From positions 5,057,001 through 5,121,000 of the forward strand of contig NZ_CP015136.1 in NCBI RefSeq assembly GCF_001618865.1: 64,000 bases of DNA. Reading direction: 5' to 3'. The notes under the pieces were generated by a model. The model was not told the origin of the DNA. It did no database searches and was given only the letters and a program-made list of their open reading frames with translations. The DNA is from Luteitalea pratensis (GTDB lineage: Bacteria > Acidobacteriota > Vicinamibacteria > Vicinamibacterales > Vicinamibacteraceae). Below are positions 45,892 through 54,709 of the stretch, piece by piece; position 1 is the stretch's first letter; each line of letters begins with the position of its first letter. The position numbers and the translations under genes are program-made.

Positions 45892-46011
45892 GGACCGCTC
45901 TCAGAGCGGTCCATGTCTTGCCGATCGGTCCGTAGTCGGCGGCGATGACCCAAGCCAAGGGCGAGGCGCTGGACGCCTCGGAGAGGCCGTGGACGCCTCA
46001 GAGAGGCGTCC
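45892..46011. repeat. Palindrome pair between hutH and ftcD
   Basis: GGACCGCTCTCAGAGCGGTC at 45892-45912 and GGACGCCTCAGAGAGGCGTC at 45991-46011, with an imperfect copy at 45971. The same pair, in the same order, lies at 18444-18522. The right edge CCTACC holds the ftcD stop codon on the minus strand. Confidence 0.88.
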
Positions 46012-47022
46012 CTACCTGTCCATCGCCCATTCGAGGACGCGGCGGGAAGAGTCGAAGGGGCCGAGTGCGTCGAGCCGCAACGATCGAACCGCCGCAGCCA
46101 CGAGCGCGGCATCCGGCGTGTCCTGTCCGCCGGCGACTGCCGCGCGGCCTGCAGCACGAAGCGCCTCCAACGGAACAAGGCCGATCAACTCCGATCCGAT
46201 CACGCGAGTGCCGTGCGCTTCGGCCTCCTCGGACACGACTCGCCAGGCCGTGTGCATCGGCGTCACCGTGACGTCGAGCAGGTTCAACGACACCTGCGCA
46301 TGCCCGTAGGACGGCATGCCCCATCCGACGGCGCGAACTGCCGGCAGCAGTCCCGGGTGACGCGCCAACCCACTTCGTTCGCGAGTCGTCTGGCCGGAGG
46401 TCCGCACACGCCTGGCGATCGACCGTGCGAGGTCCACGTCCGACGTGTCGAGCGACAGGTTCCACGCGATCAGGAACGGACGGGCGCCGACGATGGCCGC
46501 ACCCATGGTGGGATGCGCGAGGCGTGGACCAAAGTCCGGAACGAAGCGAGGATCGCGCAGCCGATCGGCGAGTCCCTCGAACTCGCCGCGTCGCAGCAGC
46601 GGCAGCGCTCGCCTCGTGGGATCGAATGCGGCTGCCTCGTAGAGGTACACGGGCAGTCCGAGATCGTGGGCCAGCGTCGCGCCGACGCGCCTGGCCAGTC
46701 GCGCGCACCGCTCGATGCTGGTGGCGCGAACGGGCACGAAGGGACAGACGTCGAGTGCGCCGAGGCGCGGGTGCGCCCCGCGCTGGCGTCGCATGTCGAT
46801 GCGTGCGGCCACTTCCCGCCCAAGGGCGATGGCGGCATCGCCGACAGGCTCCGGCGGCCCGACGAAGGTGAAGACGGTGCGATGGGCATCGACGCCACTG
46901 TCCACGTGGAGCAGCCTGACACCGGGCATCGCCGCCACCGCCGCAGCAAGGGCCGCGATCACAGCGGGATCGCGGCCCTCGGAGACGTTCGGGACGCACT
47001 CGACGATCGGATCGTCAGGCAC
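46012..47022 (-). CDS. ftcD: Glutamate formimidoyltransferase
   Basis: 336 residues from a GTG at 47022 ([20 protein letters not shown]). Formiminotransferase N and C domains: [37 protein letters not shown], then [20 protein letters not shown] and [20 protein letters not shown]. It moves the formimino group from formiminoglutamate to tetrahydrofolate, the final hut step in many bacteria. No cyclodeaminase domain is present. The TAG stop is formed by a repeat edge; the start overlaps the mscL end by 8 bp. Confidence 0.93.
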   Translation of the reverse strand: MPDDPIVECVPNVSEGRDPAVIAALAAAVAAMPGVRLLHVDSGVDAHRTVFTFVGPPEPVGDAAIALGREVAARIDMRRQRGAHPRLGALDVCPFVPVRATSIERCARLARRVGATLAHDLGLPVYLYEAAAFDPTRRALPLLRRGEFEGLADRLRDPRFVPDFGPRLAHPTMGAAIVGARPFLIAWNLSLDTSDVDLARSIARRVRTSGQTTRERSGLARHPGLLPAVRAVGWGMPSYGHAQVSLNLLDVTVTPMHTAWRVVSEEAEAHGTRVIGSELIGLVPLEALRAAGRAAVAGGQDTPDAALVAAAVRSLRLDALGPFDSSRRVLEWAMDR

Positions 47023-47452
47023 GGGTGCGCTTGAGTTCGTCGCGGATCTCGCGCAACAACTCGATGTCCTCCGGCGGCGGCGCCGGCGCCGCATCTTTCT
47101 CGTGAATCATCTGCTTGCGCATCTGGTTCACGAACTTCACGAGCAGGAAGACCGCGAATGCGATCAGGAAGAAGTTGATCAAGACGTTGATGAACAGTCC
47201 GTAGTTCAGCGTGACGGCGCCGGCTGCCTTCGCTTCCGCCAGGGTGGCGGCGGGCCCCGTGAGCTTGCCCGGACTCAGCGTGACAAACAGGTTGGCAAAG
47301 TCCACCTTGCCGACGATCATGCCGATGATCGGCATCACGAGGTCGTCCACGACGGACTTGGTGATCGCCCCGAACGCCGCGCCGATGATCACGCCGACCG
47401 CAAGGTCGATGACGTTGCCTCGGGCGATGAACTCCTTGAACTCCTTGAGCAT
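47015..47452 (-). CDS. mscL: Large-conductance mechanosensitive channel MscL
   Basis: 145 residues. TM1 (about 15-45) with [20 protein letters not shown] and the gate-lining [17 protein letters not shown]; a periplasmic loop; TM2 (about 85-108, [20 protein letters not shown]) and a charged C-terminal helix ([10 protein letters not shown]). It releases solutes on osmotic downshock. Overlap with ftcD implies co-expression. Confidence 0.95.
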   Translation of the reverse strand: MLKEFKEFIARGNVIDLAVGVIIGAAFGAITKSVVDDLVMPIIGMIVGKVDFANLFVTLSPGKLTGPAATLAEAKAAGAVTLNYGLFINVLINFFLIAFAVFLLVKFVNQMRKQMIHEKDAAPAPPPEDIELLREIRDELKRTRA

Positions 47453-47466
47453 GCTGTCGCTCCCGG

Positions 47467-47973
47467 TCAGAACTTGTAGACGAACGCAGTGATGAAGGCG
47501 ATGTCGTTCTTGTCCGCGTCGCCGGTGGGCCGCGATTTGTACACGTCCTGGAACTCGAGCTTCAGCTGGACACGCGTGGTCACCGAGGCCGCCAGGCCGG
47601 CGCTGAAGGTATACAGCGCGTCGCCGAAGTCGTCCATCTTCCAGAGTGCGGTCGATCCCTGTGTGATCGCGGCATTGGCCGAGAGCTTGTGGCTGAACTT
47701 CTCGCCGAGGGTCACCGCGCCGTCGGTCTCGAGTTCCAGGCCGGTGTTCTTCTCGAACGCCATGCCGAGGCTGGTGTCGACGTCGAAGGTGGTGCGGTCG
47801 GTCGCGACGACCTTGTAGCCGATGCCTGCCGTCGGCGCGATGAGATAGTCGATGTCCTTGAATCGGTCACGCACATAGCCGAGCTGGCCGAACAAGTACG
47901 CGCGCTCGGTGATCAGGCGTTCGAGGCGGGTGGCGACGAGGCCGCGGTCGGCGTTCTCGTTGCCGTCAACCAC
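47467..47973 (-). pseudogene. DUF481-family outer membrane protein, N-terminally truncated
   Basis: 168 residues from a GTG at 47973. The sequence matches only the C-terminal half of the DUF481 (YdiY-like) beta-barrel: [55 protein letters not shown] and an aromatic VYKF terminus. Signal peptide and first half (usually ~120 residues) are missing; upstream sequence is Arg-rich and non-family. Either a 5'-truncated pseudogene or a short form with an unrecognised start. Confidence 0.65.
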
Positions 47974-48055
47974 TCCGTCCTTTCGCGGGAACCCCGCTGC
48001 TATCGCCAGCCGGACGGAGGCGCGTCTGGGGCGGGCCGTGGCTCGCCCCCGATGA

Positions 48056-48322
48056 TCAGCGGCTCTCGTTGGCCAGTTTCTCGTAGGCGTGCGCGAGGTC
48101 CTGCGCCTCCGACCTGCGGGCCCGCGATTCCTCGAGCGGCGCACCCTCATGCGTGCGACTGGTCGCGATCACCGCGGCGTTCTGGTAGGCCGCCCGTACT
48201 GCGCCGCGCAGCGCGTCGGCGACATCGGCCACCATCTCGTCCGTGACCTTGACCGAAGGCGGCACGCGGGTCAGGGCCCGACGGGCTCGCTCGTTGATCT
48301 CCATGCCGATTTGCGCGTTCAT
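48056..48322 (-). CDS. Hypothetical protein (88 aa)
   Basis: ATG at 48322; helical, charged and soluble (MEINERARRALTRVPPSVKV; DVADALRGAVRAAYQNAAVI). A Glu/Arg-rich C-terminus. It lies just upstream of the truncated DUF481 gene on the same strand. No family is recognised and coding status is moderately supported by composition only. Confidence 0.45.
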   Translation of the reverse strand: MNAQIGMEINERARRALTRVPPSVKVTDEMVADVADALRGAVRAAYQNAAVIATSRTHEGAPLEESRARRSEAQDLAHAYEKLANESR

Positions 48323-48786
48323 TCAGGCGTCCTTGCGAAGCGGGAACATTCGGGCAGGCCCGCACGCCCTCGTGCGGCCGAGCCAACGCCCCATTGTACG
48401 CAACGCCCGGGACTCGCGCGCCGGGCGACTCTAACAACTCCGCCACACGCGCCGACACTGGACCTTGGTCCTGCGAGCTCTGCTAGGATCGCGCCGCCGC
48501 CTGCCGGATGTGTCGGTGCCTTGACCTCGACCCTCGTCACTCGGCCTTCGGCCCTCGTCGGTAGCGCCGCGGCCCTCCGAGCCCGGCCTGCATGCGGCAT
48601 TCGGCACTCGGCAGTCGCAGACGGCCGACAATCGAAGCCGACCGTCGACCTAAAGGTCGACGGCTACGGGTCGGCGGCGTAGCCGTCCAATCGGGGACGC
48701 AGGTCGCCGCTGCTCCAGCGACACCGGAGCATTGACGAACACCGATGGCGATTGAGCCCTCCGGGCGACTCTGTAGGCGTCGACCT
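48323..48786. other. 464-bp intergenic region with palindromic repeats, no gene seen
   Basis: It holds two GTCGACCT palindromes (48642-48663 and 48777-48798) and several CTCGGCC/TCGGCATTCGGCA-like short repeats. Reading frames in both strands are Arg/Pro-rich shadows. I see no gene. Confidence 0.6.
48642..48663. repeat. Palindrome, CGTCGACCTAAAGGTCGACG core
   Basis: Followed by GCTACGG; the same family as 2923-2944. Confidence 0.85.
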
Positions 48787-48798
48787 TCAGGTCGACGC
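48777..48798. repeat. Palindrome, CGTCGACCTTCAGGTCGACG core, contains the malQ stop codon
   Basis: A GTAG edge lies on the left. On the minus strand the malQ stop TGA (48787-48789) is at the centre of the palindrome (TCG ACC TGA AGG). Confidence 0.88.
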
Positions 48799-50370
48799 GG
48801 GCGCCGCCTCCGTCCGTGAGGCAACCGCGAAGGTCTGGCGCGATGGTGGGAGGCGGCCGTACAGATCCGCGAGCCGGCGCAACCCGGATGCGTGCGGCCC
48901 CTTCAGCGCGCCTGGCTGCAGGCGCCAGCGCCAGTTGCCCGAGGCGCGTCCCGGCACGTTCATGCGCGCGTCGCTGCCGAGTCCGAGCACGTCCTGGACG
49001 GGGATGATCGCCGTATCGGCCACCGAGGCAAGCACGCCGCGAATGGCCGCCCACGCCAGGTCGTCGCCCGACGCATCGAGGTAGGCTTCGGCGTACCGCC
49101 GCTCGCGCGCGACGTCGTCCGGGGATCGCGCGCTCTCGCCGGCGCCACCGCGCGCCCAGCCGATCATCGTGTCGTTGTCGTGCGTGCCCGTGTAGGCCAC
49201 CCGATCGCGCGTGAAGTTGTGCGGCAGGAAGTCGGGCGCCTGCGGGTCGGTCCCGAATGCAAACTGCAGGATCGCCATGCCGGGCAGCCCGTGACGTGTC
49301 CGCAGATCCTCGACGTCGGGAGTGATGAAGCCGAGGTTCTCCGCGACGATCGGCAGCGGCCCGAGCGCTGCCGACACGGCGGCGAGGAGGTCGCCGCCAG
49401 GCCCACGTTGCCAGACACCGGACGCGGCAGTGGTCGCATCGCCAGGCACTTCCCAGTAGGCAACGAAACCGCGGAAATGATCGAGGCGGATCTGGTCGAC
49501 GAGCGCGAGCGTCATGCGCATGCGACCAATCCACCACGAAAAGTCATCGGCCTTCATGCGATCCCACCGATACAGCGGGTTGCCCCACAGTTGGCCCGTG
49601 GCGCTGAAGTAGTCAGGAGGCACACCCGCCACGACGCGTGGCGCGCCGTCGGCACGCAAGTCGAATTGATCGCGGTGTGCCCACACGTCGGCGCTGTCGT
49701 GGGCCACGAAGATCGGCATGTCGCCCATGAGCGTGATCTCGCGAGCCGCCGCGGCGTCGCGAAGGGCTCGCCAGTGCGCGAAGAACTGCCACTGCACGAA
49801 CTGGTGCCGCCGGCACGCGGCCGCATGCTGCCGCCTGGCGTCCTCGAGCGCGCCCGGTGCGCGATCGCGCAGCGGGCCGGGCCACGAGGTCCAGGCGCGC
49901 ATGCCGTGGGCCTCCTTGAGCGCCATGAAGAGGCTGAAGTCGTCGAGCCACCACGCATGTTCGGCGCAGAACGCATCGAGGGCCTCCCGTTGCGCCGTCA
50001 TCGCCTGGGCGTCGAAGCGTGCGAAGGCGCGCACCAGGAGATCACGGCGCGGCGCGATCACCTGATCGAAGTCGCTGGTCCCGACCGGCAGCGCCGCCAG
50101 CGGTTCGAGGTCGCGTTGCTCGAGCCAGCCGTCTTGCACCAGGCGCTCCGGGCTCACGAGCAACGGATTGCCGGCCATCGCCGAGAAGCACTGGTACGGC
50201 GAGTCGCCGTACCCCGTCGGGCCAAGCGGCAGTACCTGCCACACGCGTTGACCGGCCTGTTCGAGGAAGTCGAGAAACCGATGCGCCTCGACGCCGAGAT
50301 CGCCGATGCCGTAGCGCCCGGGCAGCGACGTCGGGTGCAGCAGCAGGCCGCTCACTCGTGGCGACGTCAT
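48787..50370 (-). CDS. malQ: 4-alpha-glucanotransferase
   Basis: 527 residues from the ATG at 50370 (MTSPRVSGLLLHPTSLPGRYG). A GH77 enzyme: PLGPTGYGDSPYQCFSAMAG, WGNPLYRWDRMKADDFSWW, the nucleophile stretch QIRLDHFRGFVAYWEVP, acid/base Glu in IVAENLGFITPDV, and transition-state Asp in YTGTHDNDTMIGW. It disproportionates maltodextrins in glycogen/starch use. The C-terminus is encoded by a palindromic repeat, which also supplies the stop, so the native end may have been replaced. Confidence 0.94.
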   Translation of the reverse strand: MTSPRVSGLLLHPTSLPGRYGIGDLGVEAHRFLDFLEQAGQRVWQVLPLGPTGYGDSPYQCFSAMAGNPLLVSPERLVQDGWLEQRDLEPLAALPVGTSDFDQVIAPRRDLLVRAFARFDAQAMTAQREALDAFCAEHAWWLDDFSLFMALKEAHGMRAWTSWPGPLRDRAPGALEDARRQHAAACRRHQFVQWQFFAHWRALRDAAAAREITLMGDMPIFVAHDSADVWAHRDQFDLRADGAPRVVAGVPPDYFSATGQLWGNPLYRWDRMKADDFSWWIGRMRMTLALVDQIRLDHFRGFVAYWEVPGDATTAASGVWQRGPGGDLLAAVSAALGPLPIVAENLGFITPDVEDLRTRHGLPGMAILQFAFGTDPQAPDFLPHNFTRDRVAYTGTHDNDTMIGWARGGAGESARSPDDVARERRYAEAYLDASGDDLAWAAIRGVLASVADTAIIPVQDVLGLGSDARMNVPGRASGNWRWRLQPGALKGPHASGLRRLADLYGRLPPSRQTFAVASRTEAAPAST

Positions 50371-50466
50371 GGAAGCTCTCCCTTGACATGATTCAGACGT
50401 CGACCCCGACATGCCGATGACAGGTATGCCTCGGGGGGGACTGTCCTCTTCCGCGAAACATTCCTC

Positions 50467-50784
50467 ATGGTCATCGGTCCCATCGTGCTGATCCTGGCGG
50501 CGGCCCCCATGCTGTGCGGGCAACTCTCACCGAAGGGCCCGCTGGGCCCCGGCAAGCACGGCAAGGAGATGTCCGACGAGGAGTGGTACCGGACCAATCG
50601 CGTCGCTGGCGGCGCCTTCCTCGTGGGTGGCCTGATCTGGCTGGCCGCAGCGATCCTCCTGCCCGGCCGGTTCGACACCATGCGACAGGAACAGGAGACC
50701 ATCGCCTTCATCGGCGCGACGGCCGTGGCGGTGGCGATGGTCGTGTCGGTGATGTACGTCGAGGGAGAGTCCGAGGAATGGTGA
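50467..50784 (+). CDS. Small membrane protein, SdpI-like
   Basis: 105 residues: an N-terminal membrane segment (about 2-20), a loop with EEWYRTNRVAGGAFLVGGLI and two further segments (VGGLIWLAAAILL, IAFIGATAVAVAMVVSVMY). The W..tNr..G pattern resembles SdpI/YhfL-like proteins, which in Bacillus give immunity to a toxin. Divergent from malQ. Function here unknown. Confidence 0.6.
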   Translation: MVIGPIVLILAAAPMLCGQLSPKGPLGPGKHGKEMSDEEWYRTNRVAGGAFLVGGLIWLAAAILLPGRFDTMRQEQETIAFIGATAVAVAMVVSVMYVEGESEEW

Positions 50785-50790
50785 TCGACA

Positions 50791-51699
50791 CTATGGCTGC
50801 CCCTTGCGGATCTCGGCCAGCCGCTGTTTGAGATACGCCTCGTATTCCTTCTTCAGTTCGGGATCGCGTGGCGAACCGTAGATCTCGCTGGATTTGTACT
50901 TGCCCTCGTCGAATTTCCGCTTCGTCCATTCGTCGTGGATGCGGGTCTCGTCGGCCTTGTCGAGGACCTCGGTCACGAGCGCAGGCGGAATGAAGTAGAC
51001 GCCTTCGCGATCGCCGACCACCAGGTCACCAGGCATCACGGTGACGCCGCCAATCCGCACCGGGATGTTCACGCCCGAAATCATCACGTTGGAAATCGCC
51101 GTCGGATGCGCATGGCGGAAGTACGCCGGCATTGCGATCTGCGACAGCCCCTCGAGGTCACGCACCGCCCCGTCGACGACGAGGCCGCCGCCCCTGGTGG
51201 CCTTGTCGACGTAGTAGAACAGGTTGTCACCGACGATCGTGCCGCCCTCCTTCTTGCCGAAGAGGTCGACGACGAGCACGTCGCCGGGTTGCAGTTGATC
51301 GATCGCGAACTGGTTGCCGAGGCGCGGGATGTTGGCAGCCTTCGCGTTCGCGTTGAGCACCTCTTCGACGTCGGGTCGCACCGGCATGAACTGCACCGTG
51401 AACGCGCGCCCGACGAGCTTGGTACCAGGGCGCAGGATCTGGAAGCCATCCTCGTACTGGTTGCGGAAGCCCTTCCCCGGCAGCACGGTGAGGATGTCCT
51501 CGGACGAGAGGGCCCGCGCCCGCGCGATCAGCGCGTCGGGCACCTTCGGCCGCCCGTCCGGCAGTCGCTCGAACGGGTTCTGCGCCGTGTAGGCGACCAG
51601 CTGCTCACGCGTCAGGGTGAACAGTTGCGCCTGGGTGAGCGATGAGAGCGTGACGACCGCGAGCGCGGTACCGCCGGCAAGCACGACGGAACGGAACAT
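50791..51699 (-). CDS. Secreted RraA/HMG-aldolase-like protein
   Basis: 302 residues from an ATG at 51699. The N-terminus is a signal peptide (FRSVVLAGGTALAVVTLSSL). The mature protein is an RraA-like/dimethylmenaquinone-methyltransferase-fold domain: LQPGDVLVVDLFGKKEGGTI, GGGLVVDGAVRDLEGL (the GG..DG.xRD active-site pattern) and VMPGDLVVGDREGVYFIP. Relatives are cytoplasmic oxaloacetate decarboxylases/HMG aldolases, so export is unusual. The C-terminal ~60 residues are charged and helical. Convergent with the small membrane protein. Confidence 0.8.
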   Translation of the reverse strand: MFRSVVLAGGTALAVVTLSSLTQAQLFTLTREQLVAYTAQNPFERLPDGRPKVPDALIARARALSSEDILTVLPGKGFRNQYEDGFQILRPGTKLVGRAFTVQFMPVRPDVEEVLNANAKAANIPRLGNQFAIDQLQPGDVLVVDLFGKKEGGTIVGDNLFYYVDKATRGGGLVVDGAVRDLEGLSQIAMPAYFRHAHPTAISNVMISGVNIPVRIGGVTVMPGDLVVGDREGVYFIPPALVTEVLDKADETRIHDEWTKRKFDEGKYKSSEIYGSPRDPELKKEYEAYLKQRLAEIRKGQP

Positions 51700-51793
51700 C
51701 GGCGACTCCTCTCCAGCGGGCGCGACAGCTCCCGCGGCATCGGTGAGCGTGTGCGCGAGAGCATAGCCGGGGGGGGGACGGGTGGCAATTCGT

Positions 51794-51836
51794 AATGCCG
51801 CGATGCCGAGAATGCCGGGAATGCCGGGAATGTCGA
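51794..51836. repeat. Tandem nonamer (AATGCCGGG-type)
   Basis: AATGCCG/AATGCCGAG/AATGCCGGG units, three to four copies at 9-10 bp spacing, upstream of the RraA-like gene start (which reads leftward). Confidence 0.7.
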
Positions 51837-51935
51837 GGGCACCGAGCTGAGACCGGAGCGTCTCGCCGCGGCTTACCGCGGACGTCGAGTCGGCTACGCT
51901 GGGTTGCCGCATCGGTGCGGCCAGGAGGACGGAAC

Positions 51936-52151
51936 GTGGGAACCGACAGGGTGACGAAGGTGCTTCTCGCTGCGATTGCCGCGGGCGTCTGGGCGATCGT
52001 GCTGTTGCAGGCGTCGAATGCGCGGACGGTCAGCGACATGGCCGCCGAGGTCAGGGCCATCGGCGCGGACACGCAGAGCATCCACGAGGACCTGGACGCA
52101 GCCGCCGAGGACGACGTCCAGGGCGGCGCGACGAGCTACAGGCGCGATTGA
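51936..52151 (+). CDS. Small single-pass membrane protein (71 aa)
   Basis: GTG at 51936 with AGGAGG 9 bp upstream. One membrane segment (about 8-25, VLLAAIAAGVWAIVLLQ) and a short acidic extracytoplasmic tail. No family is recognised. Good ribosome-binding site and TM composition support it. Confidence 0.5.
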   Translation: MGTDRVTKVLLAAIAAGVWAIVLLQASNARTVSDMAAEVRAIGADTQSIHEDLDAAAEDDVQGGATSYRRD

Positions 52152-52167
52152 AGCGCCATTGAAGCCG

Positions 52168-52208
52168 TAGCCGTCGACCTTCCAACTTCGCCACGGCTAA
52201 GGTCGACC
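52168..52208. repeat. Long GTCGACC palindrome variant
   Basis: GTAGCCGTCGACCTT at one end and AAGGTCGACC at the other, with TTCGCCACGGCT between; a relative of the element at 14281-14334. Confidence 0.7.
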
Positions 52209-52259
52209 GATGACGACGAGGGGGAGGCGTCATCCCCCCGCCCGCGCCAATGCGACGAG

Positions 52260-52835
52260 TCAAGGGGCCGGACTGGCGTCGATGCGCTTCGCGATCTCGT
52301 CAGACAGGTCCAGCGCCGGCTCCCACCAGACCAGTCCGCTGTCGCCCATGCTCAGGACGGCCCACAGCGACCGTTCCTTGGCCACCTCCGCCACGGCCGG
52401 TCGTGCCTTCTCGAGGAACGCCTGCTCGACTTCGCGCTGTACCTGCTGCACTTCGGATTGGGCGTCCTGCGTGAATCGCTGGAAATCCACCTGCGCACGC
52501 TCGAACTGGCGCCGCAACTGTTCGCGCGCAGCCGCGTTCAGGACGGCAGCGCTCTGCAGCTTGCTCTCGAGGGCCGCGACGTCCTTGCTGCGCGCGTTGA
52601 CCTCGGCTTCCTTCCTGGACCGCAGTGCCTCGATGCGCGCCGACATCGCCTTCCCTGACGTGGACACCGCGGCCACGCGGGTGAAGTCCACCAGGCCGAT
52701 GCGGGCGTCGGCCGGGAACAGTCGCGCCACGGCGGCGGCTGGCGCGCCGGGGTCCGGCCTCACCTGCGCCCTTGCCGCAGGAACCAGTCCCACCAGGATC
52801 GCCAGCGCCCATGCGTACGAACGACCGTTCACCAT
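52260..52835 (-). CDS. OmpH/Skp-family periplasmic chaperone
   Basis: 191 residues with a signal peptide (YAWALAILVGLVPAARA). The mature part starts with the Skp-type strand IGLVDFTRVAAVSTSGKAM and continues as a long coiled coil (RIEALRSRKEAEVNARSKDV; RRQFERAQVDFQRFTQDAQS), ending in a short beta segment. It binds unfolded outer-membrane proteins in the periplasm. Not next to bamA here. Family match is strong. Confidence 0.88.
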   Translation of the reverse strand: MVNGRSYAWALAILVGLVPAARAQVRPDPGAPAAAVARLFPADARIGLVDFTRVAAVSTSGKAMSARIEALRSRKEAEVNARSKDVAALESKLQSAAVLNAAAREQLRRQFERAQVDFQRFTQDAQSEVQQVQREVEQAFLEKARPAVAEVAKERSLWAVLSMGDSGLVWWEPALDLSDEIAKRIDASPAP

Positions 52836-53000
52836 CCCTGCCTCCAGGTGTTGGCGTCAATCAGGATTGCCCTGCCATCGCGTGCAATCCTCTATAGACG
52901 GCCGTCGGGACGGCCTGGCTTGCCAGTGCCGCGGCCACCGCCGGGGGCGACCTTAGCCCGCGTCAGCGGTCGTCGGCTCCAGCCTCGCGTGGGTCCTTTT

Positions 53001-53513
53001 TTACTGCGCGGCTGCCACGAGTGCAGTCGTTGCGTCCTGCGCCGGTTTGATCAGAAGGGCTCCGCGAATGTCCTGGCTCTTGCCATCGAGCACCGCGACT
53101 TTGCAGTAATAGGAGCCTGGAAACAGGGACGCGGGCACAAAGGCCGTGGTGTGGCTTCGCCGCGGCTCCAAAGCAGGGGCAGAACCGTCCGCTGTCAACT
53201 CCCCGGTGACTGTATTGAAGACCTCGATCTCAACACTGCGCGTCGAATCAGCGATGTTGACGACGCCGCAATACAACACCCCGCTACGCAACTCGACCAT
53301 CGGCGTAAACGCGACATTGGAATCATTTGCGGCGATCAGGCCATCGACGCCTTCCTGCACCGTCGTCAGCGACGCCAGGATCTGCTCGAGAAGCTCGATA
53401 ACGCCTCCCGGATTCTGGCGTGCCGCGACGCCGGCGCCAAGCCCGCCTATCAGGATCACGACGACCGCAACCCGCAATTTCCACCCACGTTCAGCAGCGG
53501 TTATCCACGACAT
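53001..53513 (-). CDS. Exported/anchored protein of unknown function (170 aa)
   Basis: ATG at 53513. An N-terminal membrane segment (about 14-32, LRVAVVVILIGGLGAGVAA) is followed by a short helical region (VIELLEQILASLTTVQEGVD) and a beta-rich domain (VAFTPMVELRSGVLYCGVVN; ASLFPGSYYCKVAVLDGKSQ) with two Cys. Lower GC than the surroundings. No family is recognised. Confidence 0.6.
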   Translation of the reverse strand: MSWITAAERGWKLRVAVVVILIGGLGAGVAARQNPGGVIELLEQILASLTTVQEGVDGLIAANDSNVAFTPMVELRSGVLYCGVVNIADSTRSVEIEVFNTVTGELTADGSAPALEPRRSHTTAFVPASLFPGSYYCKVAVLDGKSQDIRGALLIKPAQDATTALVAAAQ

Positions 53514-53801
53514 GGCTCTGCTCCTTCCTGGCGGTCGGCCGAGTACGGCGAACAATCACCGCGACTTGGGCACAAGGATCAGATCGTGCGAAGGCCACAC
53601 GTCTTCACAGCGGCCCTGAATCGACGTGCGAAGGGAGCGTAGACGGCATCCGCGCGGGTGCACAGAGCATGACCATGCTGTCTTGTAACGATGGATGACT
53701 CAGGCGTTGTCGGGGCGCGTCGGATGGGCTTGAGATGTGCCAGCGTCGTCGTATGTTTGGACGAATACACTGCCAGCCACCAGCAGCGTCCAGTGCGACG
53801 G

Positions 53802-54428
53802 TCAATTTAGCGCCTTACGGGCGTGGAAGCGCAGTACGGGACCCTTCGTCCGCTGGTTGTAGTCAGGAAACCCTTCATCCTCTGAATACCGTAAAATCTC
53901 CAACCCTGGAAACACCCGGGGCAGTGAATCTGGTTCGTATCCCCCTCCGTAATGCTCGATGACAAGATGGCCGCCTGGGCGAAGGGCGGTCACGATCCGG
54001 GCCCCGAGCGGCTCAATACGGCCCATGTACATCACGACGATGAGATCGTATCGAGCTGTCCCATAGTCGAACGCGAACATATCCGCTTCGATGGCATTCA
54101 GCGCCAGCTTCGCTTCGGTTGCGGCCGCCCGCGCCTTCACCACGCCGACCGTGGACGTATCGAACCCAGTCACGTTCCACCCCGCCCGTGCCAGGTAAAG
54201 CGCGTTCCGCCCAGACCCCATGCCAATGTCCAGAGCGTCTCCAGGCTTCAGCTCGTTGGCCACCTGCATCAGGAAGGCGTTCGGCTCCCAGCGGATACGA
54301 GCCGGTTGGACCTCGAACATACGATTCCACCTGGCTCGTTCCTCAGGCGATTCTGGCGACGGCGCCTGCAACGCTGCAGCAAGAATCGTGTAAGCCAACA
54401 ACAAGAGCTGGGGGTAAGGTGTCCCCAT
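53802..54428 (-). CDS. Class I SAM-dependent methyltransferase with an N-terminal hydrophobic leader
   Basis: 208 residues. Methyltransferase motif I is ALDIGMGSGRNALYLARAGW, with the acidic strand VTGFDTSTVGVVKA and IEADMFAFDYGTARYDLIVV. The N-terminus (TPYPQLLLLAYTILAAALQA) looks like a signal peptide, unexpected for a SAM enzyme. Lower GC than the neighbourhood. It lies near the tRNA-Leu gene and the duplicated tRNA 3' end, so it could be part of an integrated segment. Confidence 0.8.
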   Translation of the reverse strand: MGTPYPQLLLLAYTILAAALQAPSPESPEERARWNRMFEVQPARIRWEPNAFLMQVANELKPGDALDIGMGSGRNALYLARAGWNVTGFDTSTVGVVKARAAATEAKLALNAIEADMFAFDYGTARYDLIVVMYMGRIEPLGARIVTALRPGGHLVIEHYGGGYEPDSLPRVFPGLEILRYSEDEGFPDYNQRTKGPVLRFHARKALN

Positions 54429-54613
54429 CGCTTCTGCCCTCCCTCCCAGATGACACGTGTATCGACAAGGCGAGACGGCTTCATTGAGCGCGACTCCAAA
54501 CCCGTTGCCTTACTGCCCTTGCGCTGGATCCACGGCGTCGACAAGTGGGCACAATTTGGGCACGATCGAGTGGCACTGGGCATGGACCGACGGTCACTTC
54601 AACCAATGAAATT

Positions 54614-54635
54614 GGTGCCGGGAGCGGGAATCGAG
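54614..54635. repeat. Duplicate of the tRNA-Leu 3' end (possible att remnant)
   Basis: 22 bases (start TGGTGCCGGGAGCGGGAATC) are identical and in the same orientation to 54710-54731, the CCA end, acceptor stem and T-arm start of tRNA-Leu. The copies are 96 bp apart. Duplicated tRNA 3' ends typically mark integration sites. Confidence 0.75.
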
Positions 54636-54709
54636 CGCCACGGCGAGCCCGCAGGGCGGAGCCGGGCGCCTGATGCTCGCTCGTGCACCGGCATGAGCGA
54701 AGCGAATGA

